From assembly GCA_032622095.1 (NCBI GenBank), contig CP136069.1, positions 127,061,450 through 127,125,449 of the forward strand: a stretch of DNA of 64,000 nt. Direction: 5' to 3'. The position numbers were made by a program, and so were the translations under genes. The stretch comes from Siphonodentalium dalli (Eukaryota; Mollusca; Scaphopoda; Gadilida; Siphonodentaliidae). Within the stretch, counting starts at the first letter, position 1, and every line of letters starts with the position of its first letter. Shown here in pieces: positions 12,735 to 25,393 of this stretch. A model generated the notes under the pieces. The model did no database searches. It had not been told where the DNA came from and was given only the letters and a program-made list of their open reading frames with translations.

Positions 12735-13650
12735 ACCACTGAAAGTTGGTTTCCGGATGATAACTTTAGTAGAGTTAATCGGATTCAAACCAAATTTGGT
12801 ATATTACTTTCTCCCAGCAAAACACAGGTCAAGTTGGAACTTGGGTTCTGCACGACCATTTTTGGCAGAGTTATGCCCCTTTTACGACATAAAAAATTAA
12901 GTTTTCTTCTGTTTTTTGGTTTCCAGATGATAACTTGATTTTGGATTGTTTATATACAAAACCCGTTTTTTTGTGGATTACTTATATCAAAATACAGCTC
13001 AAGTTCGAATTTCGGTTTAATCCGATAATTTTTGCGAGAGTTATGGCCCTTTTTTGTCCGCCGACCCGACATACATGTATAAAACCCCAAAAGTTTGTGT
13101 CCGGATGATAACTTTAGTGGAGTTAATCAGATTTAAACCAAATTTGGTATGTGTCTTTCTCCCAGCAAAACACAGGTCAAGTTCGAATTCGGGTTCCGTC
13201 CGCCAATTTTCACCAGAGTTATGTCCCTTTTTTACTTAGAATTTTTGCCAATTTGAGGTTTCCGGATGATAACTTTAGTAAATGTGTACTGAATGAAATT
13301 AAATTTGGTATGTAGGTTTACTAGCACTAAAGACAGGGTTTTATGCGCAAACATCGGTCGTATCAAGCCGATGCTTAGAGGCGGACATGAGGTCTACTGA
13401 CCTTTTATTCGACTTAGAATCTTGTCAATTTCTGGTTTCCGGATGATAACTTCAGTTTGTGTGATCATATCTGAACCAAATTTGGTATGTGAGTTTATCA
13501 GCTTGAAATACATGTCAAGTTCGAATATGGGTACGATCCACCCAGTTTGTTCTGAAATTTATTATCAGATTTAGGGTCCTTGTTGTTTTTGCAGAAAAGC
13601 TGATGCCCCCAATGAAGCCACTTTTTCGGAGGACACTGTGGCCCGGGACG
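12735..13650 (+). repeat. Tandem array of the GATAACTTTAG family
   Basis: Units recur near 12750, 12920, 13090, 13258 and 13432 (about 170 bp), with GGTATGTGTCTTTCTCCCAG and CAAGTTCGAATTCGGGTTCC. It ends near TTTTTCGGAGGACACTGTGG, a fragment of the head sequence. Confidence 0.8.
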
Positions 13651-13710
13651 GCCTTTTATTAATTTTTTTTGGCATCCAATAATCCGTTCATAATTCAGTT
13701 ACCACCGTCA

Positions 13711-13909
13711 GCCACCATGTCACTATCTGATGCAAGTTTGTGAGAAACTACTATGCATGTCAATAAGTATTCTCCGCTATAACTTATATGTACACCGTGC
13801 AAACATTCAAAATATTGGGAAAATAATTAATTAATTTTACACAAAAGAGTAGTTTCTCACAAACGTAAACCTACCTCAGGTAGCGACCCGATGATCAATG
13901 GTGGCATCT
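13711..13909. mobile_element. Small element with imperfect TIRs
   Basis: GCCACCAT at 13711 mirrors ATGGTGGC at about 13902-13909, and GTTTGTGAGAAACTACT (13736-13752) is inverted as AGTAGTTTCTCACAAAC (about 13848-13864). The loop is AT-rich. Confidence 0.5.
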
Positions 13910-14089
13910 AAAGAGCGAACAAATCCTTGAATTCCAAATTGAAGAAACTAAATCCTTTATTTGCTAAAATCCATACCAGCAGCAACACTGAACGAGAAAC
14001 AGAACAAAGCGCGCAATATGAAAAGCAGACGCCTGATCAGTTGTGCACGCGCGTAGAGTTTGACGTCAGAGCTTTCTAAGTCATCTATG

Positions 14090-14649
14090 TTGGCATTACG
14101 ATGGGCCAACGATATACCAACCGACACCATCCAATGTATTTTATGACATATCGTAGCAAATATTGTGTCAGCAATGTTTGTACGTGTGTTTACGGAACAT
14201 AAAGCATATCGTTGAGATTTATATCACATGTATGTACGCTATATGTAATTGGACTGTCGTGAAGCTGTAAGCGTTGACCCAACATTGGACCAACGTTATA
14301 ATTCCAACTGTTGCATGGTAGGAATACCTTAATTTGGTCACCCAAGGGGCAACAACGTAAACCCAACCAATGATATGTGCACAGTAAATTCCATTTCCAT
14401 GTTGGCGTTGGCCCAACGTTATAATTTCAACAGTTGGGAGGAATACGTTGGGCCAACCAAGGGCCAACCCAACCAATTTACTGCAGATAATTCTGTTGGC
14501 ATGTTCGCGTTGGCACAATTTTGGGTCAACATTATATTTCCAATGGTTGGGAGAAATACGTAGGGCCAACAACGTCAACCCAACCAAACCTAATGCCAAC
14601 CGTGCCGACATTATGCCAACGTTGGCCCAACATAGTCATGCTATCTGGG
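14090..14649. mobile_element. Right part of the split AACGTTGG-rich TIR element
   Basis: It ends GTCATGCTATCTGGG, the inverse of CCCAGATAGCATGAC at 7382. It contains about three tandem units of about 145 bp with GGTTGGGAGAAATACGT and GCCAACAACGTCAACCCAAC. The last 120 bp match the part of the 45740 copy that is missing at 7602. Confidence 0.75.
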
Positions 14650-15954
14650 TGTATTAAACCTGCCCAGAAAAAAAATTCAGGTTAATTTGAATTTTTTTGG
14701 TGATTTTATGACCATAAATGTCCTTCTTTTTGCCATTTTTCCACTGCCAAACAAAACATGGTCTTAATAATAAGGTGATTATCAGAAAATATATAGTGCC
14801 TATGAAACAAATTACACGTATACAGTAATCATAATGTAAGATATTCTGGTCTTATTAGGAGACATTCCGTTAAACAAATGAAATATCACCAATTTCAAAT
14901 CAACTACAGCCAGTATTATGAAACCATCATTAAATCATTCACATATGGTGTATTTTGAACATTTAGGACATGATGAGTAATATAGATGTGCTTATTTCTG
15001 TGATGAGGAGTTACTGATTTTGTTTAGTTCTGTGATTAGCGATGATGAAAATTCCGTAAAAAAATGTCCTGTCCTGAACATGCCTTTTTCTGAAATTTTC
15101 TCAGTGCCAGCCACTTTAACAGGAAAGTAAATTTCAATGATGGCATTAGATGGCATGACATACATAACTGTCCAAAGTTTGGTATGTAACACACTAGTAA
15201 TGTAGAAAAGTTGATTTACGGTATCATTGTTAAAAAAAAATGTCCTTTCCTGAACAATTTGTGACAATACGCATTGAGGCCATATACCGCTATCAGACGG
15301 AAAACACCTGTAATCACCAGTGAAATATATATCACTTGGGAACACACATAAAATTTCACAAAATCCTTTCAAGTATTTTTTATAATTCTGTGAAATTTTT
15401 ATTTGTAAAAAGCACACAAATAGTTACAGGTATTCCTACCATGCACACAAAGTGTTACGTCATGTGCTATATGCACGTTCTGCATGTTTTTGTGTTGTTT
15501 TTTACACATTATTCAAATTTGTCATAAATCACTTTAAGGCTTTTGACACAAAAATATGATCATTTCCAAGCACTAAAAGTAGTATAACTTTGGAACCGTA
15601 TTGAATTTTTCAATTCTGTTAAAGTGTTAAATTTTAGAAGCTCTCCTCTACAACTTGAGACTAATTGTGGCTAATAGGATCACATTCACATTTGAAAATG
15701 TCATCTGTATTCCCTACGTTTACTGCTGCTGTTTTTTTCAACTTTATTTTAAAGATATTATAGTGATGCCATATACATGTATGGTATGATGTAACTTTTT
15801 AAATAATGGTTCCCACGCTATAAACAAATTTGGAGACATGTTCCCTGAAGCCTAGCTACAAAATGGAGACAAAACAAAATTCATTGAGGAAACTTCATTT
15901 TTGGTTGTATTTGGCAGTTTTTGTGCTCCACTTCCCGTGAAATCACCCTGTGCA

Positions 15955-16215
15955 TGTTATCTATATAGAGCTACATGCTGTTTCAAATCTCGCACCAGGT
16001 TGAGACACTTGGGCAAAGTCACTTGTATTGTGTTCGCTTTGCCATACCTAGACAAAAGATAGGGACGTGGTTGTTGGGTAAGCTATGCCGTTATAGTGAA
16101 GCTCCTGTAATATGGCAACAGACACAAGACTCCGCATTACTCAACAGCTGGGGTAATTCCAAGCACTTAATAGTATGGCCCTCGAGGGGATAAGCACTAC
16201 TCAAATCCCATTATT
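15955..16215 (+). repeat. 5'-truncated tRNA-derived SINE
   Basis: CATGCTGTTTCAAATCTCGC, ACTTGGGCAAAGTCACTTG, TGGTTGTTGGGTAAGC and ACAGCTGGGGTAAT run in the same order as in the fuller SINE at 48666. The tRNA head is absent. 14650-15954 contains no recognised gene or element. Confidence 0.7.
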
Positions 16216-17153
16216 ACATTACATCTTGATTAATCAGTGATCATAATGTTTATCCATATACATGTAGGCATTTTTGAAATGTACTTGCAGACTTAAGATG
16301 TTCATCATATTCAAAACACTATCTGTATACCAACTTTTATAGTTTCAAGAAAGAATAATTCTTTTGGACTGAAACAAGCGGTTCACCATGTATAGGGTCT
16401 TATACTGAAAATCTTGTTGACAAATGTTTACTCAACACGTTGAGTGATACTGTGTTGAGCGGATTGTATTCAGCGATTGAGCTGTTGAGTAAGGCACTCC
16501 ACAATGCATAATGAGGATATCTGTTTCGGATTGAATCAATTAAAAAATCGATTAAAAGTTCTAGGAACAATAACTAAATTTAAAACTCCTAGGTGCATCT
16601 ATAATGGTAGTCATTTCGAGATGTTTCATCTACGTTACCACATTTTGGATCTATAAATGCAACTTTGAGATGGAAGGAGATGGCTGATTGGTATATGAGA
16701 AAGTTCTTCATAAGTTCATCACCTCATTAAAAACTAAACATTTCGAAGAGGAGGTTCTAATTTCATGGACAGGTGCCACAGACAACCAGACATGAACCGT
16801 ATGAATCAAATTATACCACAGAATAATTGAATATCTTCTAACAGACCATTACAGATAATATATTTTAGGAATTTCATTAATTTCCCGATATTTCCAATTC
16901 TGGTTAAGTCCCTAATTCTGGGTTTAATACATGTGCATACACGGTGTCCTGTTGGGAGAAAATGTGGATGTGTATCACTTTCCTTTCACTTGAGACAACA
17001 AGTAGGAACATTGAAGTTTCGTATAGAAACCAAATTAAAATAGATCATCTTTCTTTTATCTCAAGTTTATGAACTAAAAGCATGCAAGCACCTCAGCATA
17101 CAAAGGATACAACGACTTTTATAACTGTAGCAATATTAAAAGCCGACATCAAA

Positions 17154-17270
17154 GGAATTACCACGGTTGGCAGTAGACACATTGTCACACTCAGTGTCCA
17201 GTGTTACGTCATGTGCTATATGCACGTTCTGCATGCTTTCTTTATATTTTGTTCACATTACCCATCAAAA
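17154..17270 (+). repeat. Dispersed repeat shared with 15421-15520
   Basis: The block GTGTTACGTCATGTGCTATA then TGCACGTTCTGCATG is shared in direct orientation 1.75 kb apart. The outer flanks are only weakly similar, and the intervening DNA lacks LTR-element signals. Otherwise 16216-17827 is unassigned. Confidence 0.5.
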
Positions 17271-17827
17271 TGGTGTAAAAACTACTAAACATTTGCCGAC
17301 AAAGTATTACTAGTACCCAGGATGGTGTAGACAACTGTGCATGTGGTCCGCGCTACTAATCATGTCTTATTCAGGCACCAAGTGCAGGATTCCTTGCAAT
17401 CTGTTAATCATCATTGTCGTTGATCGATCGTCCTGTGTAAGAAGGGGGCTGAGCTACCGTATGCCTGTAGCTATTTTGTGGCAATATTAAGTCAATGTTG
17501 GGGAGGGGAATGAGGCCACTGGACAACCGGCCTGCCGTAGTAGCAGAAACCCTGGTATATCATCCAGTTCAGTTTCAAGAATACTGCCAATAATAAATAT
17601 TCCTGTAGCCAACTTCTTTTCTTAACTAAGAAAACTGATTATTGCTCAAAGGTACCGGTAACTACATATTTCAGTCAAAGTTGATTAAATATTCACACAA
17701 CTGTTGAGAAAATCAATCAGTTTTTGAGCGATTTCACTTGTAATTTTGAGCAAATTTTGACTATAAACTCGTTAAGTAGAAATAGTTTACTCAACACTTC
17801 AGTCAACGTTTCTTGGTGGTATACGTT

Positions 17828-17960
17828 CAGTAATGCCCTAATTAACCGACTCGGGGAGAGCTTTCCGATGAATGGCAACAAGCCATATTTCCGACAAAAT
17901 CCTGAAAAGTTACCCATAATTCTGCTGTGGTTAAAGAGTCGATTAATTAGGGCATTACTG
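17828..17960. mobile_element. Palindromic Tc1/mariner-like MITE P1, internally deleted
   Basis: Ends CAGTAATGCCCTAATTAACC and TTAGGGCATTACTG. It keeps GAATGGCAACAAGCCATATT but has lost most of the left arm. Confidence 0.7.
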
Positions 17961-18092
17961 CATACTTGTATTGAGTAATTGTTGAGTAAAATCACCGAGA
18001 TCTTCAATGTATATGTATACATATGGTAGCCTACGTTGTTACATACCCATCCAACGCCCTTGTAATTCCATGCCATATTATTGTCCTACATG

Positions 18093-18271
18093 TACAGTAA
18101 TGCCCTAAGTAATCAACTCCTTCACCACAGAGGAATTATGGGTAATTTTTCAGGATTTAATCGGAAATATGGCTTGTTGCCATTCATTGGAAAGCTCTCA
18201 CTGAGAAATCCTGAAAAATTACCGATAATTCTTCTGTGGTTAAGGAGTCAATTATTTAGGGCATTACTGTA
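18093..18271. mobile_element. Palindromic Tc1/mariner-like MITE P2
   Basis: TA-CAGTAATGCCCTAAGTAATC...ATTTAGGGCATTACTG-TA. The arms carry GGAATTATGGGTAATTTTTC and its complement. The centre is shortened after GGAAAGCTCTCACTGA. Confidence 0.75.
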
Positions 18272-18544
18272 ATTAACTAGTGCTTTGTTGACTTTATCTC
18301 ATAATGGTTTTGGGCACTAAATTTCCAACGTTCACAAAACTGGCATTATGTTACCCATGTTCACTGAAACTGGTACTTTGATGCCCGGATTTGGCTCATT
18401 TATATATTCAAATTGAGATTTGATTTGCGAATTTCCCCCGATTCGATTTGTAATATGATTGTAAACCCCTGATTCGCTGGCCCTAGTTATGCTTGCGGCC
18501 CTACTAAACAACGAACACAGTTAAACACGAGTCAAAAATATTGT

Positions 18545-18660
18545 TGGCCAATGTATTCTCTTATATATGCGAGTCACCCTAGATTCATAAAGAATATAAG
18601 AGAATGCATTGGCACAAGGTTTTTGCAAATTTCAGGAAGCTCCAGTCATGAAAATGTTAA
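18545..18660. mobile_element. TTAA-type hairpin MITE fragment (Q2)
   Basis: Hairpin GCCAATGTATTCTCTTATA / TATAAGAGAATGCATTGGC, then CACAAGGTTTTTGCAAATTT and CAGTCATGAAAATGTTAA, the right end of the family in decayed form. Confidence 0.6.
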
Positions 18661-19595
18661 TGTATCTACAGATAGTGATTGATAGATGCGCATACATGTA
18701 CTGGTGAATGGTGCCATAATTTGATTCCGAAAACGGAAGTGCAATGTTTGTGGACTGGTGGCCGGGCAACAATTTTTTTCTGTGAAAATGTTTCGCTGAA
18801 TCAGCTCTACCTGTGCTTAGCTCAGATCAAACATTCATCAATTCCTGATGTGAACAGACATTTCATATATTCTTGGAGCCATTTTATTGCATAACTATTC
18901 TAGTATTACACTGTTTTTTTTTATAAAATGAATAAATACACACATACAAGTTATCACTGATCAATTACATGTACATCACACTGTAAGTCTGTAATAGAGA
19001 GTGTAGCAATCGGCACCAATGGTTTGAAGTCTTTGCTAATCAACATAAAAGAAACCATGCCAACGCATGCACTTCAGTTCAGGTCACTGAGTTCGTCCGT
19101 GCATGACTGACTGTAGCAGCCATGCTGGCACCATCAAACAAGCAGTAGCAATAGGGCTTTAACAAGTTACATGTTCTGATTGATTAATTGCTACATTTTC
19201 TGTGATAATTTGGCACTGCTGTCGTGATAGCATATTATGTAGTGGTTTTTCTCGACTAGCAGATTTTGGGATTGACTAATTTAATAATTGCATCGACGTC
19301 GATTAGTCGAATAATTGTTTCAACGCTAGATGCCATCGGGTGCAGATACAGATATCATTGTTACATTTGAATTCAGTCTGAAGTATATATATTTTTCATC
19401 CCATTTTTATCCTACCATCAACTTAAATTCCAAATACATGTAATTGTTAAGCCAGTGTGCAAACAGTTTTTACTTAGACCATTATTGATAAAGCTTGCAT
19501 TTAATTTGAATCCACTACTTTGATAATGCACCCTAGCTTTGTTTATGAAAGATTTAGTTTTTAATTCAAATTCACAGTCGAATTTGAGTTATAAT
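18661..19595. other. Unassigned stretch
   Basis: No gene. Around 19245-19330 a palindrome-rich patch (ATCGACGTCGAT, GATTAGTCGAATAATTG, then CAACGCTAG) looks like the decayed end of a DNA transposon, not assigned further. Confidence 0.3.
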
Positions 19596-20842
19596 CATAA
19601 TAATGCCATGGGTTGGCATCTGTTGTCCATCTGTGCATGCATCCATCTACAATTTCATTTGGCACACGCTGCAGGAAACATCCCTCATCCGATCGTCATC
19701 AAACTTTGACATGTGGTTCCTCGGGGTGACCTCTCGATGGGAGCTTACCATTTTTCGCGAATGCTGTTAAAAACATGGCCACCAGCAAATATCTTGGATT
19801 TTACATTCAAATTCATCAACACACCCTGCAGCCCACAGTTATTGGCAAAATGTTTTGAAAATATACAAGCATGTTTGGGATTACATCTAGATGGGAGCTT
19901 TTGCCTTTGAAGATTTTTATTGAAAACCATGGCCACCGGCAGCCATCTTGGATTTTACTCTTTGTATGACTAAATCCTGATGGCACACCCTGCAGGCTAC
20001 ATCCCTCATCCGATCATCACCAAACTTCATATGGTTCCTATTATTGGAGAAATGTCTTGAATATTTACAGGCATGTCTGGGTTCACCTTTACTAGGCTCT
20101 AGATGGGAGCTATTGAATTTGAACAATTGTTTATTAAATAATTGGCCACCCTTAGCCATCATGTATTTACATTTGCATGAATAAATCCTTTGGCATGCTT
20201 AAAACAAACATGTTCCATCCAATTGATCCCTTCATAGGGATATTCGGGGTGACCGTTAGATGAGAGATATTAAATTTGAATTTTTTATTTTATCAAAAAC
20301 ATGACAACCGGCAGCCATCTTGGATTTCAGTCTTTGCATGACTAAATTATTGGGCTTGCCATTCAAACAACATTTTTATCTTATTTATCCCAAACTTCAT
20401 ACTAGTATGAATCTGTGTATGACCTTTAGATGTGAGATATCAATTCTTTCCTAATTTTTTTGAAAAACATGGCAGTCAGTGTCCATCTTGTATTTCATAT
20501 TAAAATCCATTGGCATACCCTGCAGTCTACAGTTATTTGAGAAATATTTTGAAAATTTATATTTTATCGGCATGTTTGTTATAACCTCTGGATGGGAGCT
20601 ATCAAATTTGAATGAATTTTGATTGAAAACGTGGCCATGGCAGCCCTCTTGGATTAACTTTTTACATGACTAACGGTAAATCCTTTGTCAAAACCTATAA
20701 TCATCATTTCCCATCCAAACCTTTAAGTGAACCTCTAGTATTACTTGAACATTTAAACGTTCCACATTCCTTATCGCTCCATTGTAATGTATGACATTAT
20801 CCCCTCACCAATTTGAGCTATAGCATCATTGACACTTTCATT
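19596..20842 (+). mobile_element. Diverged Helentron/pearl-like array H6
   Basis: Old copy of the 5046 family. It keeps the words AGCCATCTTGGATTTTACTC, GATGGGAGCTATC and TGACTAAATCC. Its 3' end is GAGCTATAGCATCATTGACA followed by CTTTCATT. The AGCTCAACTT head is no longer clear. Confidence 0.6.
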
Positions 20843-21287
20843 GAACAAATATTGTCAAATTTCATTGCCATATGGCTGTCAACGATACAAAAACAGGCCA
20901 CCACCTTATCTACTCAATATGAGAGCTTGAAATAATACATATATTTTGTTCTATAATTCTCACAAGCTGTTTTTCTCTGCATTCAACAAATCTACATGAG
21001 TCTTTTGTGAGCTGGAATCTTATGCAGGACTACTATTTGAAAGCACTTTAAATTAGGCCTACATGTACATGTATTACAAAAACTTCTGAACAGCACATTC
21101 CCATTTACAAAATATATTGAACATGAATAGGAGCCGGTTTGTATCTGCACTCATTCACCTTTTGAAATTTGTACCTGTCATTGAGATGTCAGTAGGTCAC
21201 TATTACGGTACCTTGCGACAGGTAGATTCTTGTGCTACCTGTTAACTGACAGGTGTTTACTATTCATACTTTATACGTTTAGAATAT

Positions 21288-21363
21288 GGGAGACTTGCAT
21301 ATATAAGAGAATGCATGGCACAGGTTCTTTAATGCTGCATCAGCGCAGCTCATGAAAGGGTTA
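21288..21363. mobile_element. Right-end fragment of TTAA-type hairpin MITE (Q3)
   Basis: GACTTGCATATATAAGAGAA followed by CACAGGTTC and CATGAAAGGGTTAA. The surrounding 20843-21605 has nothing else recognised. Confidence 0.5.
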
Positions 21364-21605
21364 ATCTATTTTGATAAGTGCTTGTACATGTATGTATAAG
21401 AGAAGTGCTGAGCCCCCTTTCCCTAACTTAATTGAGATGCGAAGTCGTTACACAATGAATTGGTCGATAATAAGAAAATTGGTTTTGCCAATCATTATTT
21501 TGTTGCCAATGTAAAACTGCTGCTGTTACAAAACAATAGCTACACTTAGATATTGATAAGACCTAGGCCATAATAAAGATATGCTTTGTTTCTTTGGATC
21601 CTACC

Positions 21606-22160
21606 TACAGTAATGCCCTAAGTGATCGACCTCTTAACCCTTTACCCAACAGAAGGGCACTGTGCCAATGCATTCTCTTATATATGCGAGTCGACCATAG
21701 GTCGCCTCGCATATATAAGAGAATGCATTGACTTAACACATTAAAAATTATAAAATTGTTAAAGAATGTAAGAAAAAATGGTAAAAAGTGTTAAAAAAAG
21801 ATTTTTTTTAGGCCAATGCATTCTCTTATATATGCGAGGCGACCTATCATCGACTCGCATATATAAGAGAATGCATTGGCACAGGGCATAACTGTAACTA
21901 TCACAATGTGGTCAAGGAGCCGGTTCCAATGATATCCATATTTGTATGGTTCTATTGAGACAGACCGAAGATATTTTAGGCTGTTGAAGCTTTATTTGGC
22001 CGGTTTTGGCCGGTTTGTTGGGTAAAGGGTTAACCAAAGCAGAATTATGGGTAACTTTTCAGGATTTAGTCGGCAACAAGCCATATTTCCGACTAAATCC
22101 TGAAAAGTTACCCATAATTCTGCTTTGGTTAAGAGGTCGATTACTTAGGGCATTACTGTA
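21606..22160. mobile_element. Palindromic Tc1/mariner-like MITE P3, interrupted by a TTAA element
   Basis: Ends TACAGTAATGCCCTAAGTGA and TTACTTAGGGCATTACTGTA. The arms are GCAGAATTATGGGTAACTTT and its complement around GGCAACAAGCC. The left arm is split exactly at its TTAA by the element 21634-22033. Confidence 0.85.
21634..22033. mobile_element. piggyBac-like MITE nested in P3
   Basis: TTAACCCTTTACCCAACA at the left is a perfect inverse of TGTTGGGTAAAGGGTTAA at the right (18 bp, including TTAA on each side). The interior holds two hairpins: about 21664-21732 (GCCAATGCATTCTCTTATAT arms) and about 21811-21880. There is no transposase. It is inserted into the TTAA of the host MITE, whose sequence continues uninterrupted on both sides. 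Confidence 0.85.
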
Positions 22161-22305
22161 CCCTAATAAGTACCCTCCCTACTCAAAATATTTTATTGGC
22201 CTCTTATCGGCTCTTATAGAAATATTATTTTGAGTTTTTATCAAAACTTGACTTATGGTTTGGTGAGAGATGGTTTGTGGGCAGTAAACAAACCTATATA
22301 ACATA

Positions 22306-23060
22306 GCCGTTTATTGATGGATTCTGACAATTTTTGGTATGTGAGTTAATTGTCACTTGCGACAGCGGTGCACAGAGAATCGACCGGGTCCGCACCGACT
22401 TTCCAACCAGAGTTACATGTATGTCACTTGTTTTTATGTGTAAAAATTTTATGTTCATTTGCGCGATAACTTGAATAAACATCAACCAACTTCATTCATA
22501 TTTGGTATATGGATCTTCACAACAACTATCTCTGTTTAGTTTGAAAATCAGTTCTGTCCGATTTATATTAACTGAGTTACAGCCCTTTTTCCATCTATTT
22601 TTTCAATTTTAAGAAATGTTTTGTCAGTTAGCACAATAACTTGAACAAACGTCAACCAATTTTATCCATATTTTGTATATGGATCTTTCACAACAATATC
22701 TGGAACAATTTCGAAAACCAGATTTGTCCGATCCTTTTTACCTCTCCAACATGTACAGTCCTTAGTTTGTCTATATTTAGCAATTTTATGACCATTAGCG
22801 TGAAAACTTGAACAAACATCAACCAATTATATTCATATTGATAGCGTTATGTGGACATTTCACAACAATATCTCAATCAAGTTCGAAAACCAGGTTTTCC
22901 ACTATATTTTACCTTAGTTACATGGCCCTTTAAGTTTGTCTTTTTTAAACAATTGTAGGACTGTTAGCATGATAACTTAATCAAACTTCCATTCATATTG
23001 GGTATATGGATCTTTCACAACAATATTTCGATCTATTTTGAAAAGTAGATTTGTCCATTT
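22306..23060 (+). repeat. Diverged tandem array (CAATAACTTGAACAAAC family)
   Basis: Units of about 165-170 bp with GATAACTTGAATAAACATC, TTCATATTTGGTATATGGAT and CTTTCACAACAATATCT. Related in layout to the GATAACT arrays. Confidence 0.75.
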
Positions 23061-23154
23061 TTATCTGGAACAAATTATTACTTGGGTTTCTTCAGGTATA
23101 TATGCACTTCTGGAACCAATGTCTCAATAAACCTACTGGTACACATACAACATG

Positions 23155-23299
23155 TACAGTAATGCCCTAAATATGGCTTGTTGCCATTCATTGGTAAGCT
23201 CTCAGTGAATGGCAACAAGCCATATTTCCAACTAAATCCTGAAAAATTGCCCATAATTCTGCTGTGGTTAAGGAGTTGATTATTTAGGGCATTACTGTA
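23155..23299. mobile_element. Palindromic Tc1/mariner-like MITE P4, shortened
   Basis: TACAGTAATGCCCTAAATATGG to TTAGGGCATTACTGTA. The left arm lacks its middle; the hairpin centre TTGGTAAGCTCTCAGTGAAT is kept. Confidence 0.75.
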
Positions 23300-24802
23300 T
23301 CAAGTGGCTCTTATAGAAGTAACAAATATATAAATTGCCTACCTACTAGTACCTACTCACTCTTGAAACATAAGGTAGGGTCAGGGGAAACTAAGATATA
23401 TCTGATTGTGGCCCTACTTGATCTTGAGATGGATTATTAATGAGGCGTTAACTAAGAATCCTCCGCTTTCATTGATTAGTTCTATAAGGTCATGAATTGT
23501 GTATATAATTTCAATACAAGGGCTACCTGCATGTCTCCCAGCTGGGTGTTCTCTTAGAGTACTTTGATCTGTATATGTCTGTTTTGTTGCTGTGTTTGCA
23601 TATTTGAACAAGTTGGAATTAATTGGCTCTCTGCCTAAGGGCTTTCTATAGGCATTTAAATTTTCTACCTGATGACATACCAACATACAGAACTGAACAT
23701 TATAGGTCAGACTTGCGATCACATGCAACAATACGCTCTTGTCGTTGATTCAATATACTAAGGGTGTGTCTAGTTTACTGGTACATTGTATTACATGTTG
23801 GAGCTAACATTTCCATGTCCAACTTAATTACCGGTACTGTATATTTTAACAGTTGTACATAACTCATTACTGATAGCGATTAATTAATGTCGCCATGTTT
23901 AGTGCAACACACCCAAGTGCTGAATGTGCAGGGCGGGGTTGGTAAAAGAAGTGACCATCAGTCATGCCACCCCAGGGATGCACATACTGTACAACGACCA
24001 TGTGCAGAGTAAATTTTGTTGGTCCCGAAAGAGTATAACAAAGTGGTAGAAAGTTATCTCCTAAAAATTTGTACGTTTGAATTAAAGACATATTATGTAC
24101 TTATTCGGGTGCGTGAAACTAATAAGTTGGTATTCAGACGCTATGCCAACTGAGGAATGTAGCATTCTAGTAAAATTGCCGAAAATTTCAAACAAATCAA
24201 CCTTATCACTTCATAGAAAACATCGTCTGAACTATGCGCAATTGTAAATATTTACTTCTTGGTTCGGGGACTCAACTATCTGCGATAAACTAACGAAAAT
24301 GATTTTGCCATCGGGAGTCACTTTATTTAATTAATATATACATTGTAAGAATGACGGTGCTTGTTGTCAATTTGGATATAATATTTATAAAATTGACTAC
24401 TTTGAGCAGCTTTGAGCAAGATTATTCTCCATTTCTATTTGATCACCCTACCGGAGTGTTTCACATCATTATAAATATCTGCAAGAATTTTATCTGGGAC
24501 TGGATATTAACCTTTTATTTACTAAATGTATTCTCCCTTCCAGTTATAAAAGTATATCCATTGGAATGGTCTATTAAAAATTATTTACCTAGAGGGGTAA
24601 ATGGATGTTTGTTGAACTTATTATCTGAATATTTCCTAAGGGATAACTACTCGTCAATGAGTATTTAGTATAAAAAGGGTTAAAAAGCATCAATTTTGGA
24701 TTAATTTGTAGGAATTTTCAGATACTGGTAATAAGTCACAGCAGTCACGGAATCGTTAGATGTGGGTGCAGTTATGTTTTCACCACAGCTGCAAATGCAT
24801 AA
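23300..24802. other. Unassigned AT-rich DNA with dispersed repeat blocks
   Basis: The segment around 24200-24500 (with TTTGATCACCCTACCGGAGT) resembles 34900-35160. 24540-24680 (AACTTATTATCTGAATATTT...AAAGGGTTAA) resembles 42300-42380 and 54240-54310. No coding evidence. Confidence 0.35.
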
Positions 24803-24987
24803 TACTCTCAGGTGCCTAATAACCGTGATGGCCTAATAATAGTGATGGGTTGGGATTTAGGCTGAAATTAATAATAGTGATGGCAATTAATTTCGCTCAA
24901 TGTCTTAATGCCAAATAATAATGATCGTTGGCACTTTTCTCCAAAATTAATAATCGTGCTGACACTATTATTAGGCACCTGAGAGTA
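24803..24987. mobile_element. 185-bp MITE with perfect 20-bp TIRs
   Basis: TACTCTCAGGTGCCTAATAA is inverted as TTATTAGGCACCTGAGAGTA. The interior repeats TAATAATAGTGATGG. No clear target-site duplication. Confidence 0.8.
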
Positions 24988-25097
24988 ACTTCAGTTATTG
25001 GGTTAATTACTTATGGCAGGATTATAGTAATTATTTTTATTTTGCTGTAATTTGGGCTTAAATGAATGATAATTTAAGTCATACATGTAAGGACTGA

Positions 25098-25185
25098 ATA
25101 TTACTTAATTATAGTGTACTATATAGTATACTTCCACAAAATACTTAATTATAGTGTACTATAGTATACTAGTACTTCCACAAAA
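25098..25185 (+). repeat. Short tandem duplication (about 43 bp x 2)
   Basis: ACTTAATTATAGTGTACTAT and ACTTCCACAAAA occur twice with a small indel between copies. Confidence 0.7.
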
Positions 25186-25393
25186 GACTGAGCTCACCCA
25201 TTTTACCAGAGAACTTTATGATTCCTGAGTCAGGTAATTATGATGATTTTATTTATATCACTTTTGAAATACCAGTATGTGCAAAGTACTGGATTAAATT
25301 GACTGGTGTTTTGGGGAAATAATTACATGTAAGCTCATTTCCCAATCTTCTTAACTGATGTTTCTGAAATGTCTGATCAAAAGAGTACACACA

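Noticed and set aside
15421-17270. LTR retrotransposon between two direct repeats
   Set aside because: The shared block is only about 35-100 bp, and no TG/CA ends, primer-binding site or pol frame was seen.
23414-23731. 105-residue minus-strand frame
   Set aside because: No recognisable domain, no splice or promoter support; likely chance.
24351-24668. 105-residue open frame as a gene
   Set aside because: Hydrophobic, AT-driven composition, no motif, and the DNA overlaps blocks repeated elsewhere in the window.
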